From contig KL647289.1 of the NCBI GenBank assembly GCA_000727475.1, forward strand, positions 8,959,896 through 9,023,895: 64,000 bases of DNA, written 5' to 3'. The translations under genes and the position numbers were made by a program. The notes under the pieces were generated by a model. That model searched no databases. It was given only the letters and a program-made list of their open reading frames with translations, and was not told the origin of the DNA. How positions within the stretch are numbered: position 1 is the first letter of the stretch; the number at the start of each line of letters is the position of its first letter. Origin of the DNA: Sarcocystis neurona. Taxonomy: Eukaryota; Apicomplexa; Conoidasida; Eucoccidiorida; Sarcocystidae. Below, one piece after another: positions 37,901-47,964 of this stretch.

Positions 37901-40900
37901 TTGATCGAAACTGCAGCTACGTTGTTGCATCTGCGGGGAGTTAGAACTGCTGCTGCTGCTTCTCCCTGCGGAGCCGGTGCCAGTGTCTGCTGTGCGACTG
38001 GTGCTGTGCAAATTCGCGTGGCTGCTGCTGCTGCTGGTTCAAGCTGCTCCTGCGGGAGCGTCTTTTGTGCTTTTCCTGTTGCAGATTCGCAGGCTGTTGC
38101 ACACTGGCGCGTCTGCTGAAGACCAGACCCTGTGGCATGTCGTCGGCAGCTGTAGCAGAAGCAGACACAGCGGCACACGTAGCAGCAGGAACAGCAACTG
38201 CGGCGGGTGAAGGGGACGCCCACGTTCGGATATGGCGTCCGTCGATGTGGGGTTTGCTGCTGCATTGCATCAGCCTGCTGTTGCCGGTAGATTCGCTTCC
38301 TCCACGTGCGTTGCAGCGGCTGCTGCGGCTTGTGCTGCAGTGTCTGACTTCCTGTCCTGCTGCTCTCCTGCTCTGGGTGCCTCCTCGGCTGCTGCAGCAG
38401 CTGCTCCTGCGCGCCTGGCAGCGCGCCCTGGCAACGCCACAGCTCAATACCCTGCTACAGCAGCTGCTGCGCAAATGCTGCCGCTGCTCACCACCCCACA
38501 TACGGTAAGTTTCTGCTGCTTCGGGCGCGTGTCCCAGCAACGGCTCCCCGTAAACAGTAAAGGCACCAGAGGAGACACGAAGTCGCAGTCCCCACACAAG
38601 CAACCAACAAAATAGAGAGGAAATGAGCTCACGCAGAAGCATGCATATCGTAGAGAAATCCCCCCCTGCATAGCAGCTCTGCGAGATGCAATGAGATCAG
38701 TGTAGAACTTGGACAGCCAGCTACGGAAGGTGCAGCGATAGCAGCAGCAAGATCGACCGACTGGCAGAGGCTTCCAGCACGAGGAAAACAGCAGCAAGGA
38801 TATGCCTGCAGCAGTTCTAAAGCGGATCGGAAAGGATTTGTTGCAGCAGCGGCTGCGTGAAGAAGCAGCCACAGCAGTTGCACGTGCTGCAACACTGGCA
38901 GCAGATGCACCAGGAACAGTCGAAACACCAGTAGCAGCAGATGTAGCAGTGGCAGCTGATGCCGGGCAGTAACAGCTGATGCAACAGTAGCAGTACACCA
39001 GCAGTTGCAGCAGTAGTAGTGGACCAGGAGGAGCAGTTGACGCACGAGTAGCAGCTGTCGCGGCGGTAGCAGTAGATACAGCAGCAGCAGTGGATGCAGC
39101 AGTAGCAGCAGCAGTGGATGCAGCAGCAGCAGCAGCAGTGGATGCAGCAGCAGCAGCAGTGGATGCAGCAGCAGCAGTGAATGCAGCAGCAGCAGCAGTA
39201 GATGCAGCAGCAGCAGCAGATGCAGCACCAGCAGCAGATGCAGCAGCAGACGCGCGCACCTACTTACTTCGTAGCACGCCAGATGCCGACTGCAGCAGCA
39301 GTACAGCAGCCGCGGCAGCACAGCACCTGTGTGCGGATGTCATTGCAGCAGACACTGCAACGCGTAGGAGGTTCACAGCTAACGCAGCAGCAGCAGCAGC
39401 GATTTAAACATGCGCAGTAAAACTACCAGACAAGGCGCACCTGCAGCGGGGACACATACCACAACCCCCGCAGCACCGGTTTTTCGTTGGGCAATTTGCA
39501 GTTGCAGAAGGCTTTTGCTTCTCTTGCTTTGACAGCAGGCACTGCTGCTGCAGCGGTGGTCCTGCCTCTACGAAAGAAGAGTCGCACCACTGCCGCATGG
39601 GCTGCACCTGCTCTATCTGCTACTGGTGCTGCTGCTACGCTTTTGCTGCGACTGCTGCTTCTCTCACTCTCACGCTGCTGGTGGCGCTACCGCTGCAGAA
39701 TGCCGCTGCTCAGCCTTGCTCTAGCTGTAGACGCGCCGGAGCTGCTGCTCCTTTGCTGCACTAGCAGCGCAGCAGGTGCTGCTACTGCTGCACCTAGCAC
39801 CGCACCGTCCCCTCAAGCTACTTACCATGTACGCGTATTGCTGCCGCAGTGTCTCCTGCGCTGTTGCAGGATGTTCTGCTGCTGCTGCTGCCGGTGTCAC
39901 TGTCCTCGCTGCTGTGGCTGCTCCCCTGGTGGTGCTGCTTTTCGATTTTGGCCAGCGTATTTGGCAGTGCGACAGCTTGCTGCTGAAGATAGTTCCTACG
40001 CGCAGCGTGCGCTGCTGCTGTGGCGGCTGCTCTTCCCGCTGCTGCCGCTCCTTGCAGCATCGATGCTGGTCGGTTCCCCGCATGCGCCTGGGCTGCGCTA
40101 CTGCTGAAGCCTGGCCCTTGATACAAGAATTGCTGTGCGGCAGCGCTAGTGCAGTCTGATGTTCGGATGAGTGCTGCTGATACGTCATCACAACCCTGCG
40201 TAGGGGTCTCCGCTGCAAAGGCTGCTGCTGGTGCTGCGCAGCGCGCGCTGGTACGCAGATTGTTAGGTCTCTTGCACTTGGTGTGCTGCAGTTCTTGACT
40301 GCTGCGCTGCTGTGGCAGCCGTTGGATTTGGGGGCAGCACATGCAGTCGCTTCCCCTCCCTCTGCTGCGGCTACACGTAGTCTCTACGTGCCTGTTCTAC
40401 TGCTGGGAGAAGACTGCGTCGAAGGGCTTGCTGCTGCTCCTGCTGCGCCCTCCCTCTGTTCCGTCATGCGTCCTGAGATTTGTGAACACACTATTAGTTA
40501 GTGTGTGTGCGTGTGTATATATATAATGTATATCAGTGTGTGTATGTATACGTGAACGTCTGTGCCTCTGTATATGTTCCCACCTTGTGTGTGTTTCTGT
40601 GTTTCTATTTAGAAGTGTGTCGGTGCTGTCACTTTGTTAGTGAATAGCACTGCTGCTGCTGTTGGACTTGCTGCACTGTTGCTGTTTCAGATTGCTGCTA
40701 CAGGCCACGTTGGGGCCGTTGCTGGTGCAGGTGCTGCAGAAGTATCGCAGCCTCCTGTTGAAGCGTCACGCTCGCAGAGCAGCAGCTGCAGGTGCGCTGC
40801 TTCCACTCTGTTTGCCAGCGGCCCCTGTTGCTGCTCCCGCTGATTACGCTACTGCTGCAGCAGGACGTGCTGACAGTCCTGGTTTTGGTGTTGCTGCGCC

Positions 40901-41999
40901 TGTTGCAACGGCGGTGTCTGACGGTATTTCTGCTGCTGCTTCCGCCTGCTGCGGCGTCTTGTCTGTGGCTCCCAGCGCTGCCCCGCTACACGCTACGACT
41001 CCTGCAATGCAGAGCAGCGACGAGACTACACCTCGTGCTTCAGTTGATCATACTGTCAGCGCAGAACGTATTCGCGCAGGGCTAGCTAATGCTTCTTCTA
41101 ATTCTGCTCCGGGTGGTGCGTCTTCTGGAGGAGCTCCTCTTTCTCGTTTCGCCGCATGCATGTGTGTAGAAACCTTAACAACGCTCATAGAAGGAGCGAC
41201 GTATGCTGCGACTGCTGCTCGGCATCCTCATTTTGCTGCTCCAGCTGGTTCTACCGGTGCTACTGTCTCGGCTGGCCCTCCTGCTGCCGCTTCTGCTACT
41301 GCATCTCGCCCTTCTGAGGCGGCCACTGGTGAATTTGTAACCTCTTTTTCGCAACAGCTGGTGCACGCGCAGCCGCAGCAGGGCCAGCAGGAGCGAGCGC
41401 GCCAGCAGCAGCAGGTGGGGTTTGCGGGTAGCACCAGCAGGGACCTTGCAGCTGGTAGACGCCGAAGCAACACAGAGGGATGCAACGGTGGCAGCAGGAG
41501 CAGCGGCAGCAGTGAAGATGCGATGCTGGTCCTCCTGTTGGCAGCTGATTCAACAGAGAAGACTGCCGCATTAGCTGAGGCTCAGGCACAAGCGGCAGCA
41601 GGGGCTACGTCCGCGGCAGGCGCATCTGTAACACCGGTGGATGAAGATCTGCTGCATTGCAGCGAATATGTTGCTGCAGGCGCGGCTTTTGCTGCTCCTC
41701 CTCCAACAGCTGAGATAGCCTCCTTTTCAGCCCCGCATGGCAGCGGAAACGCTGCTCATACTACTGGTCGCGGTGCCCCGGCATCCAGTTTAGCTGTAGC
41801 TTCACCAGCCTCGCTGCTGCGCAGACTACGCAGAACGCCATCCCTGCTGCTGGTGATAGCGGAGGCTGTTAAAGAAATGTGTGGGATCCTGTTGCTGTCG
41901 GAAGATAAAGAGCTGCTGCGCGCAGGATCCGTGTGTCTCGCCACCTTCCTGCTACAGCCTCACCGCCCACACGCTGTCCGCGACCAGCGGCACCGATAG
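17017..41999 (+). CDS. Importin-9/Kap114-like beta-karyopherin
   Basis: Beta-karyopherins are HEAT-repeat solenoids that carry cargo through nuclear pores under Ran-GTP control; importin-9/Kap114 imports histones H2A-H2B among other cargoes. Proposed exons are 17017..19978, 21085..21134, a tentative exon ending 23366, then 25544..29062, 30107..33487, 35800..36027, 36406..37397, 38085..38504 and 40691 to about 41956. Cores in family order include [65 protein letters not shown] and [19 protein letters not shown]. The joins listed keep the frame and the WW-x3-E and LxARAL signatures favour importin-9/Kap114 over other karyopherins. The summed exons give more than 4,000 codons against about 1,000 for the family, the excess being Gln/Ala/Ser runs. 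A C-terminal remnant may lie near 48.0-48.7 kb. The family is fairly sure; exon borders and translation of the inserts are inference. Confidence 0.62.
17245..17400 (+). repeat. 18-bp RELQQQ repeat
   Basis: Units of CAGCAGCAGCGAGAACTG are repeated with variations, reading [12 protein letters not shown]. They are part of the low-complexity stretch between the first two karyopherin HEAT cores. Confidence 0.7.
21085..21134 (+). CDS. Karyopherin exon: EGWPEL motif
   Basis: A short exon begins after CATGCCACAG. With the 1-nt carry-over it reads [17 protein letters not shown], so the protein runs [18 protein letters not shown]. This matches the conserved Ala-His and Trp-Pro stretch (AIAHWDWPEAWPQL in importin-9). 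It ends at a GTAAGG donor in phase 0. Confidence 0.55.
21415..21770. repeat. Degenerate 55-75 bp repeats
   Basis: About five diverged units share a core like GTAGATGCCnATACG followed by GTGTATG-type sequence (near 21,437, 21,538, 21,600, 21,675 and 21,745). They lie in the region after the karyopherin EGWPEL exon. Confidence 0.45.
22704..23366 (+). CDS. Possible additional karyopherin exon
   Basis: This frame is open and has two HEAT-like Leu-rich helices ([15 protein letters not shown] and [17 protein letters not shown]). It ends RGRLLQQ at a strong CAG|GTAAGA donor in phase 0, compatible with the next exon. The start is a guess (CTAAAG acceptor, phase 0). Family alignment does not require an exon here, and CTG repeats also yield poly-Leu by chance, so it is tentative. 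Confidence 0.3.
24120..24370. repeat. Three-copy degenerate repeat
   Basis: Three copies start near 24,121, 24,225 and 24,303 with GGGnAGGGCAGAGCACTGCGC and continue GTAGATGTATATACC before TA-rich tails. They are followed by GA- and TA-rich simple sequence to about 24,560. Confidence 0.7.
25130..25215. repeat. TATATATACA microsatellite
   Basis: A run of TATATATACA-type units in intergenic or intronic sequence before the 25,544 exon. Confidence 0.8.
25544..29062 (+). CDS. Karyopherin exon: HEAT cores with Gln/Ser/Ala inserts
   Basis: It begins in phase 0 after GTGCTGCAG with [18 protein letters not shown], aligning to the HEAT after the WPEL motif. Further cores in the same frame are [19 protein letters not shown] (about 26.5 kb) and [17 protein letters not shown] (about 28.9 kb), in family order. 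It ends GGTVLVVK at AAG|GTAAGC in phase 0. About 1,170 codons are open without a stop. Between the cores lie Gln-, Ser- and Ala-rich inserts of several hundred residues, or introns I could not separate from them. Confidence 0.5.
29274..29890. repeat. Four-copy minisatellite in a karyopherin intron
   Basis: Four degenerate copies of 154-184 bp start near 29,274, 29,428, 29,612 and 29,768. Each begins GACCCAnACGTGATT, continues through a TA-rich tract and GCGTACACGGATATTGG, and ends in TA repeats. The array lies in the intron 29063..30106. Confidence 0.75.
30107..33487 (+). CDS. Karyopherin exon: central HEAT repeats
   Basis: It begins after GCGTGCAG in phase 0: [20 protein letters not shown], then [18 protein letters not shown] and [13 protein letters not shown]. 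These align to the stretch of importin-9 leading into its acidic loop. After a long Ala/Ser/Gln-rich stretch the frame resumes with an acidic run ([19 protein letters not shown]) followed by [18 protein letters not shown], the next conserved HEAT. It ends SLCLQQ at CAG|GTGAGG in phase 0. Confidence 0.5.
35800..36027 (+). CDS. Karyopherin exon ending in the WWRLTE motif
   Basis: A pyrimidine-rich acceptor (GTGTGTCTGTGCAG) opens a 76-codon exon in phase 0. It starts [20 protein letters not shown], becomes Ala-rich, then gives [13 protein letters not shown] and [10 protein letters not shown]. Importin-9 has a WW-x3-E motif at this point. It ends at GAG|GTGCGT in phase 0, matching the next exon. 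Confidence 0.65.
36406..37397 (+). CDS. Karyopherin exon with [12 protein letters not shown]
   Basis: It begins after GCTGCTGCGCAG with [13 protein letters not shown], which continues WWRLTE exactly as the family helix does (WWKIHEACMLALGS in importin-9). An Ala/Arg/Gln-rich middle follows. The end ([17 protein letters not shown] to DPAQESLVR) matches the conserved LxRALW...VR region. The donor AG|GTAACA leaves phase 2. Confidence 0.7.
38085..38504 (+). CDS. Karyopherin exon: C-terminal-half HEAT repeats
   Basis: An acceptor after a pyrimidine tract (TTTTCCTGTTGCAG) supplies the single base that completes the Arg codon left by the previous exon. The exon reads [12 protein letters not shown], then [20 protein letters not shown] and [12 protein letters not shown]. 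These align to the paired Leu-rich helices of importin-9. It ends at a perfect GTAAGT donor in phase 2. Confidence 0.65.
39075..39250. repeat. GCAGCAGTGGAT minisatellite in a karyopherin intron
   Basis: Variable-length units of (GCA)n followed by GTGGAT, GTGAAT or GTAGAT are repeated about eight times and would read VDAAAA in one plus frame. They lie in the intron 38505..40690 and show that long open frames arise from such repeats without coding. Confidence 0.7.
40691..41999 (+). CDS. Karyopherin exon: late HEAT repeats
   Basis: A GCTGTTTCAG acceptor plus one base completes the Arg codon left in phase 2. The exon continues [18 protein letters not shown], the expected family helix. Ala/Ser-rich inserts follow, interrupted by [18 protein letters not shown] and then [18 protein letters not shown] and [15 protein letters not shown]. 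All three appear in importin-9 order. The conserved match stops near 41,956 and the frame reaches a stop at 41,999; no strong donor was found, so the true 3' border is unresolved. Confidence 0.6.
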
Positions 42000-44106
42000 C
42001 AGCAACAGCAGCAGCAGCAACACGCAGCAGGGTTTGCACGCGAGTGAAATAGAAGTGGGCCTCAAGCCGCCGCTCATCGTCGGCTGCTGTTGCTGTTGGC
42101 AGCTGTTGCTCCCGGCGTCTACTGCTCTGTTGCTGCTACCTGCTACCGCAAGGAACGCGTGCGAATGCTGAGGATGTGCTTGCGGCCGTATTCCGCGGAA
42201 GGGCACCGTGTGCCGTGTGACGCCATCACTGGTGCTACGCGGAAATCTGCTGGTCCAAGAAGACGCTGTTTATCTGATGCTGTCGTTGACCGTGCTGCCG
42301 CTTTTGAAACTGTCTACCAGGCCGCCGGCATTGCCTACGTCGTCCTGCTGCTGCTGCGGCCTCTGCTGGTATTTCACCTGCTGCTGCTGCTGCGCCTGCC
42401 TTTCTTCCTGGTGCGCCTCTTGCCGGGCTTGTCCTGCACAGCAGACGTATACGCGCAGCACCGAAAAAACAGGACGCGCACGCCCGACGGCAGTGCCAGT
42501 TCCAATTGCCGCTGAAAAACCGGCAGTTTTAGCAAGTCGAGTAGTTGGCACCGCAGCACCTAAAGTGGAACAGCGTCCACAGCAGCTCTCGCAGGCACCC
42601 CAGCAGCAGCTGCTGTTGTGCCACCTACCTAACAGTAGTACCCGTATTAAGAATGTCAGCTGCGGCAGTATCTGAAACCGCAGCATCTGCAGCAGCGACC
42701 AAAACAGCAGCAGCTGCAGTAGTGCTTCTGGCCTGTTTCGATTAAATGTCGACTGTAATGGTACGTCTGCACTGTTCTAATTAGGTGTAGGTTAGTGAGA
42801 TCCACACAGTCAAAATGATGCAAAAAGGAAATTCTATTTAAGCTGTTCAGCACGGGCGGTGTGGCAGTGGAGGAGCCATTTAGTAGCATCTTCTACTTTT
42901 CGGGCTGTCGAGTGAGTCTCCTCGCCACTCAAACACACTGGTGAACACCGCTACAGTTCCGAGGAAAGGCAGAGAGACAGCAGGCAGTATGCTACAGAGG
43001 CGTTTTTCTCGAAGTAGGTCCTTTTCTTCCAAAACGCGTAGTATCACGGATGTGGACGGCACAACGCCGCCGCAGCAGGCACGCGCGTGTACAAGTGCTC
43101 TATTCGTGACCCGCGGAAGTAGGTTTTCGTCGCTGTGTCGGAGGACGCTTGTCCCCATGCGTGCGGCAGGCACACCAGCGAACTGACTGCATGCCCTGTC
43201 GCTACTTGGTATAACCAGCAGACGGAGGGAGTACTGTCGGCACCGAGCCGCAGTGATACTTCTCTGTGACCCACTGTAGCACGTGTGTGTCTGGAAGAGA
43301 CCCAAAAAAGCAACAGGAAGCTACAGGAACAGCTTGCATTCAACCCGTGTGTAGCAACACGACTTGCTAACGCAGCTGCATTCTCTGCGGGTTGCTGCCT
43401 GCGAAGAGTCCTTGTGCAGAAGCGGGAACACTTACACCCCGAAGGCAACAGCATTGGTGTATTTTATTACCTCCTTGAATGCGGCTGCTACACGTTGGTG
43501 AAGAACCCACGTGCGCCGTGTACGTACGCGGGTACACGGCTATATATACATGTATATATATATATATGTATACATAGTGTCAACTTACATACGCTGTGTA
43601 TATAGATATAGAGGGACCGTGTCTGTAGGCAGTATTTTTGCATTTTTATTACCAGAAGAGTAGCCGGTGCAGTGCGTGACGCGGCCACGTCCTCTGCGGC
43701 GGCCAGGCACCGGCACAGGACTGCATACTACGTTGAGAAAGTGTGGTTTTGCAGTCCATTTTGACTGCAGGAAGTAAATGAGTCTTCTGTGATCGCCAAG
43801 GACTGTATCATCTTCTACTGTTCCTGGCGCCATGGAGACTACAATACGTCTACTACGTATGGTAGCTGTACGGCTTGGAATATTGGGAACATCTATATGC
43901 TACGACGATCACTTGCGCGCAAATCCTTTGCCACGCTCATTGTGACGACTATGGCTTGTCTTGATGTGCCTACTTCGGTACCTGCACGTGCTCACACGAA
44001 CTCCATTTCCTCTGTTACGCGCAACTACCCAAACCGTCCGTCTTCGTGACTCTAAAAAAAGCCAACGTAATTCAAGGGCACTACAGGTGACGGGCAATGC
44101 ACGCTC

Positions 44107-44964
44107 ATGCACGTTTTGCCCACTTGTCAGTCCTACAGGAAAACGAGTCTCCAGCGAGACCTGGGCTCTGCTGCCATTTCTCTGGCTTGCTGCGGATGCA
44201 CTGCGTCAGCGAGACCTGGGCTCTGCTGCCATTTCTCTGGCTTGCTGCGGATGCACTGCGTCAGCAGGGGCCTGGTGTGTCGCCTTGGGCGGCCAGAGTT
44301 GCACACGCGCGTCGAATGTAAATACCGTTTTCTTCAGTGCACGCAGGAGACAAGACACGTAGGTTTCGATGCGGAACGCAGTCAAATGTGCGCACAGATT
44401 CTTGAGAAGATCAAACGCTCTAAACGCAGGCGACAGTGTGCAACAGACACAGTTGTAGACTGCGACGCATGCGGCAGGCACTTGCTCATAGGCTCCTGGA
44501 TAGGCGGTGCATCACCCGACACGCAGAAGGCAGGCAAAGAACTGGGATCATGGGCCACCCAGTATCGGAGGTGCATCCGGGCGTGGATGAATGCAGTCAA
44601 CACACGGTGGGGGCACCTTTTGACTTGTCAAGCAGATTTACGTCTTTGCACATGTGTGTGTGGGAGGTATCCTGCGCACTTCGCACATACCGTAAGCCTG
44701 AAGCGCTTATTAGTGCTTGCACGTGCGGAACATAGCACCTGTCCACGACACGAAGCTTACGCGTTCTCATCCGGTCGTCCCTTTCCACGTGTGTACGCAT
44801 GGACAGCTCGCAGCACACGTAGAAAACAGGCGGCACAACCAGCCGGACCGACGTACTGGCGCCTGCGTGACCTCTTTCATGCTGTCGCAATGCAGACGGC
44901 AAGGAGTGCCGTGCGTGGATTAATCGGTGGACACTACACTCCACCGTTGAGGTGGAAGTGTTGA
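44107..44964 (+). CDS. Unrecognised open frame in the repeat-poor island
   Basis: A 285-codon frame starts with ATG at 44,107. It is the longest frame in the island and is not built from CAG repeats. It is basic and contains Cys/His pairs (DCDACGRHLL, CTCVCGRYPAH). Its start region includes a 55-bp tandem duplication read in two different frames. Another frame begins nearby (44,952-45,434). I recognise no domain, and coding status is uncertain. Confidence 0.2.
   Translation: MHVLPTCQSYRKTSLQRDLGSAAISLACCGCTASARPGLCCHFSGLLRMHCVSRGLVCRLGRPELHTRVECKYRFLQCTQETRHVGFDAERSQMCAQILEKIKRSKRRRQCATDTVVDCDACGRHLLIGSWIGGASPDTQKAGKELGSWATQYRRCIRAWMNAVNTRWGHLLTCQADLRLCTCVCGRYPAHFAHTVSLKRLLVLARAEHSTCPRHEAYAFSSGRPFPRVYAWTARSTRRKQAAQPAGPTYWRLRDLFHAVAMQTARSAVRGLIGGHYTPPLRWKC
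44154..44263. repeat. Two-copy 55-bp tandem duplication
   Basis: Two identical adjacent copies start GCGAGACCTGGGCTC and end CACTGCGTCA, at 44,154-44,208 and 44,209-44,263. The unit is not a multiple of three. Confidence 0.9.
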
Positions 44965-45711
44965 ACATTATCAGGTTGTTTTTATTCTTGTGGGCGCAAA
45001 GCAGATATCCAGGCATCTGCACTGCATGCAGTTTTGCATGCGTGAGCGAGCGTGTGTACGTCTTGCATCAAAGATTCCCACGTGGATCTGTATTTCCATC
45101 CGTAGAGCTCACAGTCGAAGTGCTGTACAGAAGGAGCACTGGTTTATGCGCAGGTACAAATGCACGTGGTAGCATCCGGCTGAAGAGGAGGCGTGCAGTG
45201 CTTAGCTTTTACGAGGCGCGTGGGATGGAGAAAGGCATCTTCCGAGAACTGAAGGCAAAAAATACACAGTTGAAGAATGTTAACTGGCGATTGCATGCTG
45301 TTGTGAATACTCGCTGGCTTGTATACCCTACACGCATGCATATGAGACGTCCTCAACCTTCTCCAGTCAGTGTCAGTACACCGGCCACTAATCTGTCTAG
45401 ATTTAAACGTAACGTGATGTCCACGGGTATTTAACAGGTGCCTGCTTTGGCGTAGCCTCTTTGCTTGTCCAGGGTAAATTCACTGCGTCTGCTTGCATGA
45501 CCGCGCACGTTACTATTGTGACCAAAAAATTCTCTCTTCTTTCAGCGGCCCTCCTTTTCCTCAGTCTCTCTGATCTGCGCTACCGCCCATCCCGGCATGC
45601 TGCGCCACTTACGTCGTGCCTCACTTTACGCATTTGATCAAGCAGCAGGCGATGCAGTAAGTCGCGTGTGCCTTAACGGCAGTACAGAGTCAATGAAACC
45701 CTGCAGCATGC

Positions 45712-46149
45712 ATGCGCGGGAAACACTGCGTGAGTCAGTGCTCTAATCTGCGTCCACGCGGAAATTTCTTTTCGAATGCATGCGCAGGAACACGTCACGT
45801 TTTTTGCATACGCTACAAGCGAGGACGAACACGCGTTCCGCAGAAGACGCAAACAGGGACATCTCACTATTTTCGCACCAAAAAAGTGCGCAAAGCTACA
45901 TGCAGTTTGACACGTCTGAAGATGTTTATCCGTCAGCCCATTACAGTCTTACGCGTCCGAACAGGTATACACACGTATGTATATATATATATATATGTAT
46001 GTATACATACACATACACGTACACATATGTATATGGATATGTATATATGCGTCTCTGGAGCAGGTCGAACTGTTGACCGCTTCGAGATTGTATTCGAGGG
46101 TATAGAAGTTGACAGTGCACAACAGCTAGTGGGGTGCTTCTCTCTGTGA
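45712..46149 (+). CDS. Possible two-exon gene fragment in the island
   Basis: This frame is open for 145 codons. It contains a 99-bp GTATAC microsatellite (45,965-46,063) bordered by a GT donor (ACAG|GTATAC) and an AG acceptor (GAGCAG|GTCGAA). Removing it joins VLRVRTG to RTVDRFEIVFEGIEVDSAQ and a stop at 46,147-46,149. The downstream half is acidic and protein-like. No family is recognised and the 5' part is unsupported. Confidence 0.22.
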   Translation: MRGKHCVSQCSNLRPRGNFFSNACAGTRHVFCIRYKRGRTRVPQKTQTGTSHYFRTKKVRKATCSLTRLKMFIRQPITVLRVRTGIHTYVYIYIYVCIHTHTRTHMYMDMYICVSGAGRTVDRFEIVFEGIEVDSAQQLVGCFSL

Positions 46150-47964
46150 ACAATTAGCACCGGTTGAGGTCTTTACAGTCATCACGGTGGCTCACCGTTG
46201 TCCTCCGTTGCTAAAAGTATGTGTATATATTTGTACAATTCATACATATATGTGTGTGTATTTGTATAATGCATATATATATATATATACGTATATTCAG
46301 CGTTTGATGCAAAAGCGTATAGGCAGCTAAACCATGTAATAATTTGACTTGAAAACGAGCTGGATCTTGAGAAGGGTGCACGTGTGTGGAGGTGACGGAA
46401 AATGGCATAGAGGGGCCCTGCTGAGTGTTTATCACGACACCTTGTCCTCCCTAGAGGAGGGTCACAGGGCTTCTAAAACCTTGTGCGCCCTTCGGAGCAA
46501 CTGTGCAGTGACACCCGAACACGCAGGACATCGTCCTCTCCCTTCTGCAAAAGCCAGCAAGTTTGCAAGAAAAAATCCTATTTTGCGTGTTGGGGGGGCC
46601 CGACCCCACGCACCTCTTCATGATTAGGAGATACCTACTCGCGTGCGTCTATGGAGAAGGAAATATACAGAGAGCAAGGGAGACAGAACGGAAAGGAGGA
46701 AATGGATATCTTGTCTGTAGGCGGTAGTGCCACATGTGTCGCAAAGAGAGAGAGGGAGAAAAGGAAAACCGATCTTTGCGTCCGCAATGACTACTTCCAC
46801 AGATACACACATATAAACACATTAACAAAGAGAGAGAAAAGAGGGAACGAAAAAGAGACTCATCATACACGCTGTATGTTGTGGTCACCTTTACACAAGT
46901 ACGGAGGGAGAACTCGATGAACAGATATCTACAAAGGTTCGATTTGCCTGTGTAAACACCCAGAACCTTTGAAAACGGGTTGGAGAGACTGGTGCTCAGA
47001 GAGACTGGTGCTCAGTAAGACCACAGAAGCGAGGAGCAGTGACAACGCAGAACGCGCGAGCGTAGCGGCATCTCGTACACCGCCGCACATTATCAGAAAG
47101 GCTGATAAACAGGCATCACTTTGCAAGCACACTGTCCTCTGGTTAGTCTTTGAGAGATTGTGAATTCTTCAAGCGGCTTCATTGCAAGTCCTGCGACCGT
47201 TAGAACGTACAAATATGTTTTTGTATGCCTCGACGTCTGCGTCTGCAAGCCTATACGCCTATGTCGCTCTGTCTAGTTGCATCTCTCTGTGAATGTGTAT
47301 ATCTCTGTGCCTATAAACAAGTGCAAGCGCAGGGTATCCATATGTGTCGGTGAGTCCGTCTGAGGCCTGCACACACCCATCTACGTGTATAGAGAAATGT
47401 GTACGTGAAGATGTAGACAAGTACAGCACACTTGTAGCTTGTCGGAATCACTGTGGAGCTCGCTGAGGTGTTTCCTGGGATTGAAGCTAACAGTGCCCCT
47501 CCTAACAGACCTGTCTTTACATATACGTGCATGCGGGGCCTACGGAGGCATATCAGACTATGGGCAGACACGTAATGAGAATGTTGCGTTTCGTTGTACC
47601 TCCGTCATTTCCTCTATTGTCTCTTGATGTATACAGACACAGATTCATATATATATATATATACACGTAGTTCGATCTACTACGACACATCGGCTTACAG
47701 ACACAATGCATAGTGACATGGTGTCAGCGTACAACAAAAATCTAAATTGTTTACTTGCTCGCGAAATGACAAGCATGCTACAGCGTCGTACGTAGAGACA
47801 GAGTGTCACAGACAGAGACAGAAGGGGAGATATACACACAAAATTTACATTTGTATATATGTGGAGCTCGAGACACTCGGCCTGTGCCGCATATATATAT
47901 ATATATATACACACGTGTGTAAATACTTGTGATCGCAGACATACTGTTACGCACATATAAACAG

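Noticed and set aside
42880..43305. 141-codon minus-strand frame in the repeat-poor island
   Set aside because: It has protein-like composition but no recognised domain, splice context or neighbour support, so it is not listed as a gene.
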